Shown: one piece after another, positions 62,467-64,000 of the stretch
How positions within the stretch are numbered: the stretch's first letter is position 1
How the letters are laid out: each line of letters opens with the position of its first letter
IMG/VR virus record: IMGVR_UViG_3300050026_000261
Location: 1-64,000 of that record
DNA from: a virus
DNA length: 64,000 bases
Reading direction: 5' to 3' (one strand)
Notes under the pieces: model-generated
Databases searched by the model: none
Told to the model about the DNA's origin: nothing
The model's input: the letters and a program-made list of their open reading frames with translations, nothing else
Position numbers and translations under genes: made by a program

Positions 62467-62663
62467 CCGACACCATCACTCGCAGATTCTCAACCGTTTC
62501 CGATGTACGCAATTTCTTCCGAGATAGATATTACGGCCTGCCGATCAACGAAAAATTGGTTGAGCAGACATGCAGTAATTGCGGGATCGAGTATATTCCT
62601 GACGTGATCAGGTACAGCGAGAATATGAGCGCAATTTGGGCGATGTGGGAGGACGCGATATGA
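62463..62663 (+). CDS. Small CxxC hypothetical protein
   Basis: 66-residue protein with TITRRFSTVSDVRNFFRDRYYGLP and TCSNCGIEYIP. ATG 62463 is well spaced from AGGTGGGG. Overlaps the helicase start (ATGA). Likely an early small protein of unknown role. Confidence 0.55.
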   Translation: MTDTITRRFSTVSDVRNFFRDRYYGLPINEKLVEQTCSNCGIEYIPDVIRYSENMSAIWAMWEDAI

Positions 62664-64000
62664 ACTATCAATCTTTCCTTGAATCCAAACGAATTATGAC
62701 CGCCAGCGAGGGGATAACGGTCTCCAACGACGATATAAACCCGATCCTCTATCCCTTCCAGAGAGATGTAACCCGGTGGGCGCTGCGGAAAGGGAGAGCG
62801 GCACTGTTCGAGGATTGTGGCCTCGGTAAGACATTCCAGCAGTTGGAGTGGGGGCGGCTGATCCACCTTCGTACTGGTGGGGACGTTCTGATCCTTGCTC
62901 CACTGGCCGTGTCGAAGCAGACGAAGCGCGAGGCCTTGAAACTGGGCATGGATATTACCATTTGCCGCACTCAAGCCGATGTGAGACCGGGCATCAATAT
63001 CACCAACTATGAGATGCTGCAACACTTCATCCCCGAGGCCTTCGCCGGGATCGTGCTGGATGAGAGTTCAATCCTCAAGGCCTTCTCCGGGAAGTATCGC
63101 CAGGAGATTACCAAATTCGGCAGTAAGATTCCTTATCGGCTGGCTTGCACGGCCACGCCTGCGCCTAACGACCTGATCGAAATCACAAACCATGCAGAGT
63201 TTTTGGGCACCATGCGAGGCAAAGAGATCATTGCCCTGTTCTTCACCCAGGACGGTAACACAACCCACGCCTGGAGGCTCAAGGGCCACGCTAAAAAGGA
63301 CTTCTGGACGTGGGTAGCCTCTTGGTGCGTGGCTATCAGGAAGCCCTCTGATTTGGGTTATGACGACGATAAATTCATACTCCCGAAATTAAATCTGATA
63401 GAGCACGTTCTTGAAGTGGAAAACTTCTCTGACCGGCTTTTCGTGGTGGAGGCTGAAACCCTGGAAGAACGCAGAAGAGCGCGGCAACTATCAACCAAGG
63501 ATAGGGTTGCAGAAGCGGCCCAGCTGGTAGCAGAAAAACCGGATGAACCGTGGCTGATCTGGTGTGACTTGAACCGTGAAAGCGAGGCCTTGAAGAAAGC
63601 CATTCCGGGAGCGGTCGAGGTCAAAGGATCGGATTCCCCGGAGTACAAAGAAAACTCCCTTGTCGGCTTCACAAATGGAGATTTTAACGTCCTGGTGACA
63701 AAGCCCTCTATAGCCGGGTTCGGGATGAACTGGCAACATTGCAGCAACGTGATTTTCGTCGGACTATCTGATTCCTACGAGCAGTTCTATCAGGCCGTAA
63801 GACGGTGCTGGCGGTTTGGGCAAGAGAAGGAAGTCAATGCCCATATTGTGATCGCCGAGACTGAAGGCAAAGTCAAAGAGAATATCCAGCGCAAGGAAAG
63901 GGATGCTTCTGCCATGTTTGACAACATCATTGAGAATATGCAAGGCCTGCAGATGGACGGAGCTTTGCAGAGATCGGAGATGGAATACCTCGAGGACGTG
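62660..64000 (+). CDS. SNF2/DEAD-type SF2 helicase, partial
   Basis: The reading frame starts ATG 62660 and runs off the window without a stop (447 codons so far). Motif I EDCGLGKTFQQLEW near 52, ILAPLAVSKQ near 80, motif II IVLDESSILKAF near 130, CTATPAPNDL (motif III), and late motifs QAVRRCWRFGQEKEV near 375, as in phage SNF2-like helicases. It belongs with the replication or recombination genes at the left edge of the window. C-terminus not seen. Confidence 0.93.
   Translation, partial: MNYQSFLESKRIMTASEGITVSNDDINPILYPFQRDVTRWALRKGRAALFEDCGLGKTFQQLEWGRLIHLRTGGDVLILAPLAVSKQTKREALKLGMDITICRTQADVRPGINITNYEMLQHFIPEAFAGIVLDESSILKAFSGKYRQEITKFGSKIPYRLACTATPAPNDLIEITNHAEFLGTMRGKEIIALFFTQDGNTTHAWRLKGHAKKDFWTWVASWCVAIRKPSDLGYDDDKFILPKLNLIEHVLEVENFSDRLFVVEAETLEERRRARQLSTKDRVAEAAQLVAEKPDEPWLIWCDLNRESEALKKAIPGAVEVKGSDSPEYKENSLVGFTNGDFNVLVTKPSIAGFGMNWQHCSNVIFVGLSDSYEQFYQAVRRCWRFGQEKEVNAHIVIAETEGKVKENIQRKERDASAMFDNIIENMQGLQMDGALQRSEMEYLEDV

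Noticed and set aside
1-64000. CRISPR array
   Set aside because: No regularly spaced identical repeats of 25-40 bases were seen; the 11-bp iterons and 23-bp dispersed repeats do not have spacer structure.

Overview
The window is almost wall-to-wall phage genes on one strand. It encodes a tailed phage with a contractile tail (myovirus morphology): sheath, tube, tail-assembly chaperones with a frameshift site, tape measure and a full baseplate. Both edges fall inside replication and recombination genes, so the window looks like a near-complete circular or permuted phage genome or a prophage cut at an arbitrary point. The host is probably an anaerobic, spore-forming Firmicute (clostridial or related). 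This is inferred from strong AGGAGG-type ribosome sites, frequent TTG/GTG starts, a Spo0E-like gene, a formate/nitrite-type channel and an IS200/IS605 element of the kind common in these bacteria. No host gene is visible, so the host assignment is indirect.

Layout. 1-3.2 kb: zinc ribbon, CHC2 primase zinc domain and DUF927 helicase-like ATPase. 3.2-3.6 kb: a non-coding region with 11-bp-phased TCCGCAAC repeats, AT tracts and a palindrome, a candidate replication origin. 3.6-5.4 kb: small early genes, a nucleoside deoxyribosyltransferase-like protein and an ArpU/RinA-like late regulator. 6-38 kb: late operon, in the order terminase, portal, Mu-F-like protein, decoration/esterase proteins, protease-scaffold, cement, capsid, connectors, sheath, tube, chaperones, tape measure, baseplate and fibres. 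38-42.5 kb: an FNT-family channel, holin-like proteins, cell-wall enzymes and a strong terminator. 42.5-44.8 kb: a minus-strand gene and an IS200/IS605 element (tnpA, tnpB, omega RNA). 44.9-48.2 kb: Rha antirepressor, HTH regulator and small early genes. 48.2-48.5 kb: non-coding and highly structured. 48.5-64 kb: DinG helicase, a split SbcC-like ATPase with an SbcD-like nuclease, a Spo0E-like phosphatase, an intein-containing SF2 helicase, an MmcB-like nuclease, a metallopeptidase, a tRNA-like element, a DNA methyltransferase, an ASCH protein and an SNF2-type helicase running off the end.

The late operon is punctuated by cargo cassettes (HNH genes at 5.5, 10.4 and 20.3 kb; an acetyltransferase and a recombinase at 14.5-16.2 kb; unknown genes at 28.6 and 34.0 kb). 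Most carry their own promoter-like -10 element and end at a Rho-independent terminator just before the next structural gene. Two of them (10.25 and 33.93 kb) share a conserved structured leader RNA.

The most unusual items are: a complete EDxHD/Vsr-like homing endonuclease gene written out of frame inside an uninterrupted intein in the DExH motif of a helicase (55.8-56.8 kb); an FNT formate/nitrite channel in the phage late operon (37.85 kb); a Spo0E-like sporulation phosphatase (54.95 kb); a shared leader RNA on two unrelated cargo genes; a portal with a ferritin-like C-terminal domain; and an O-acetyl-esterase-like virion protein facing a minus-strand O-acetyltransferase.
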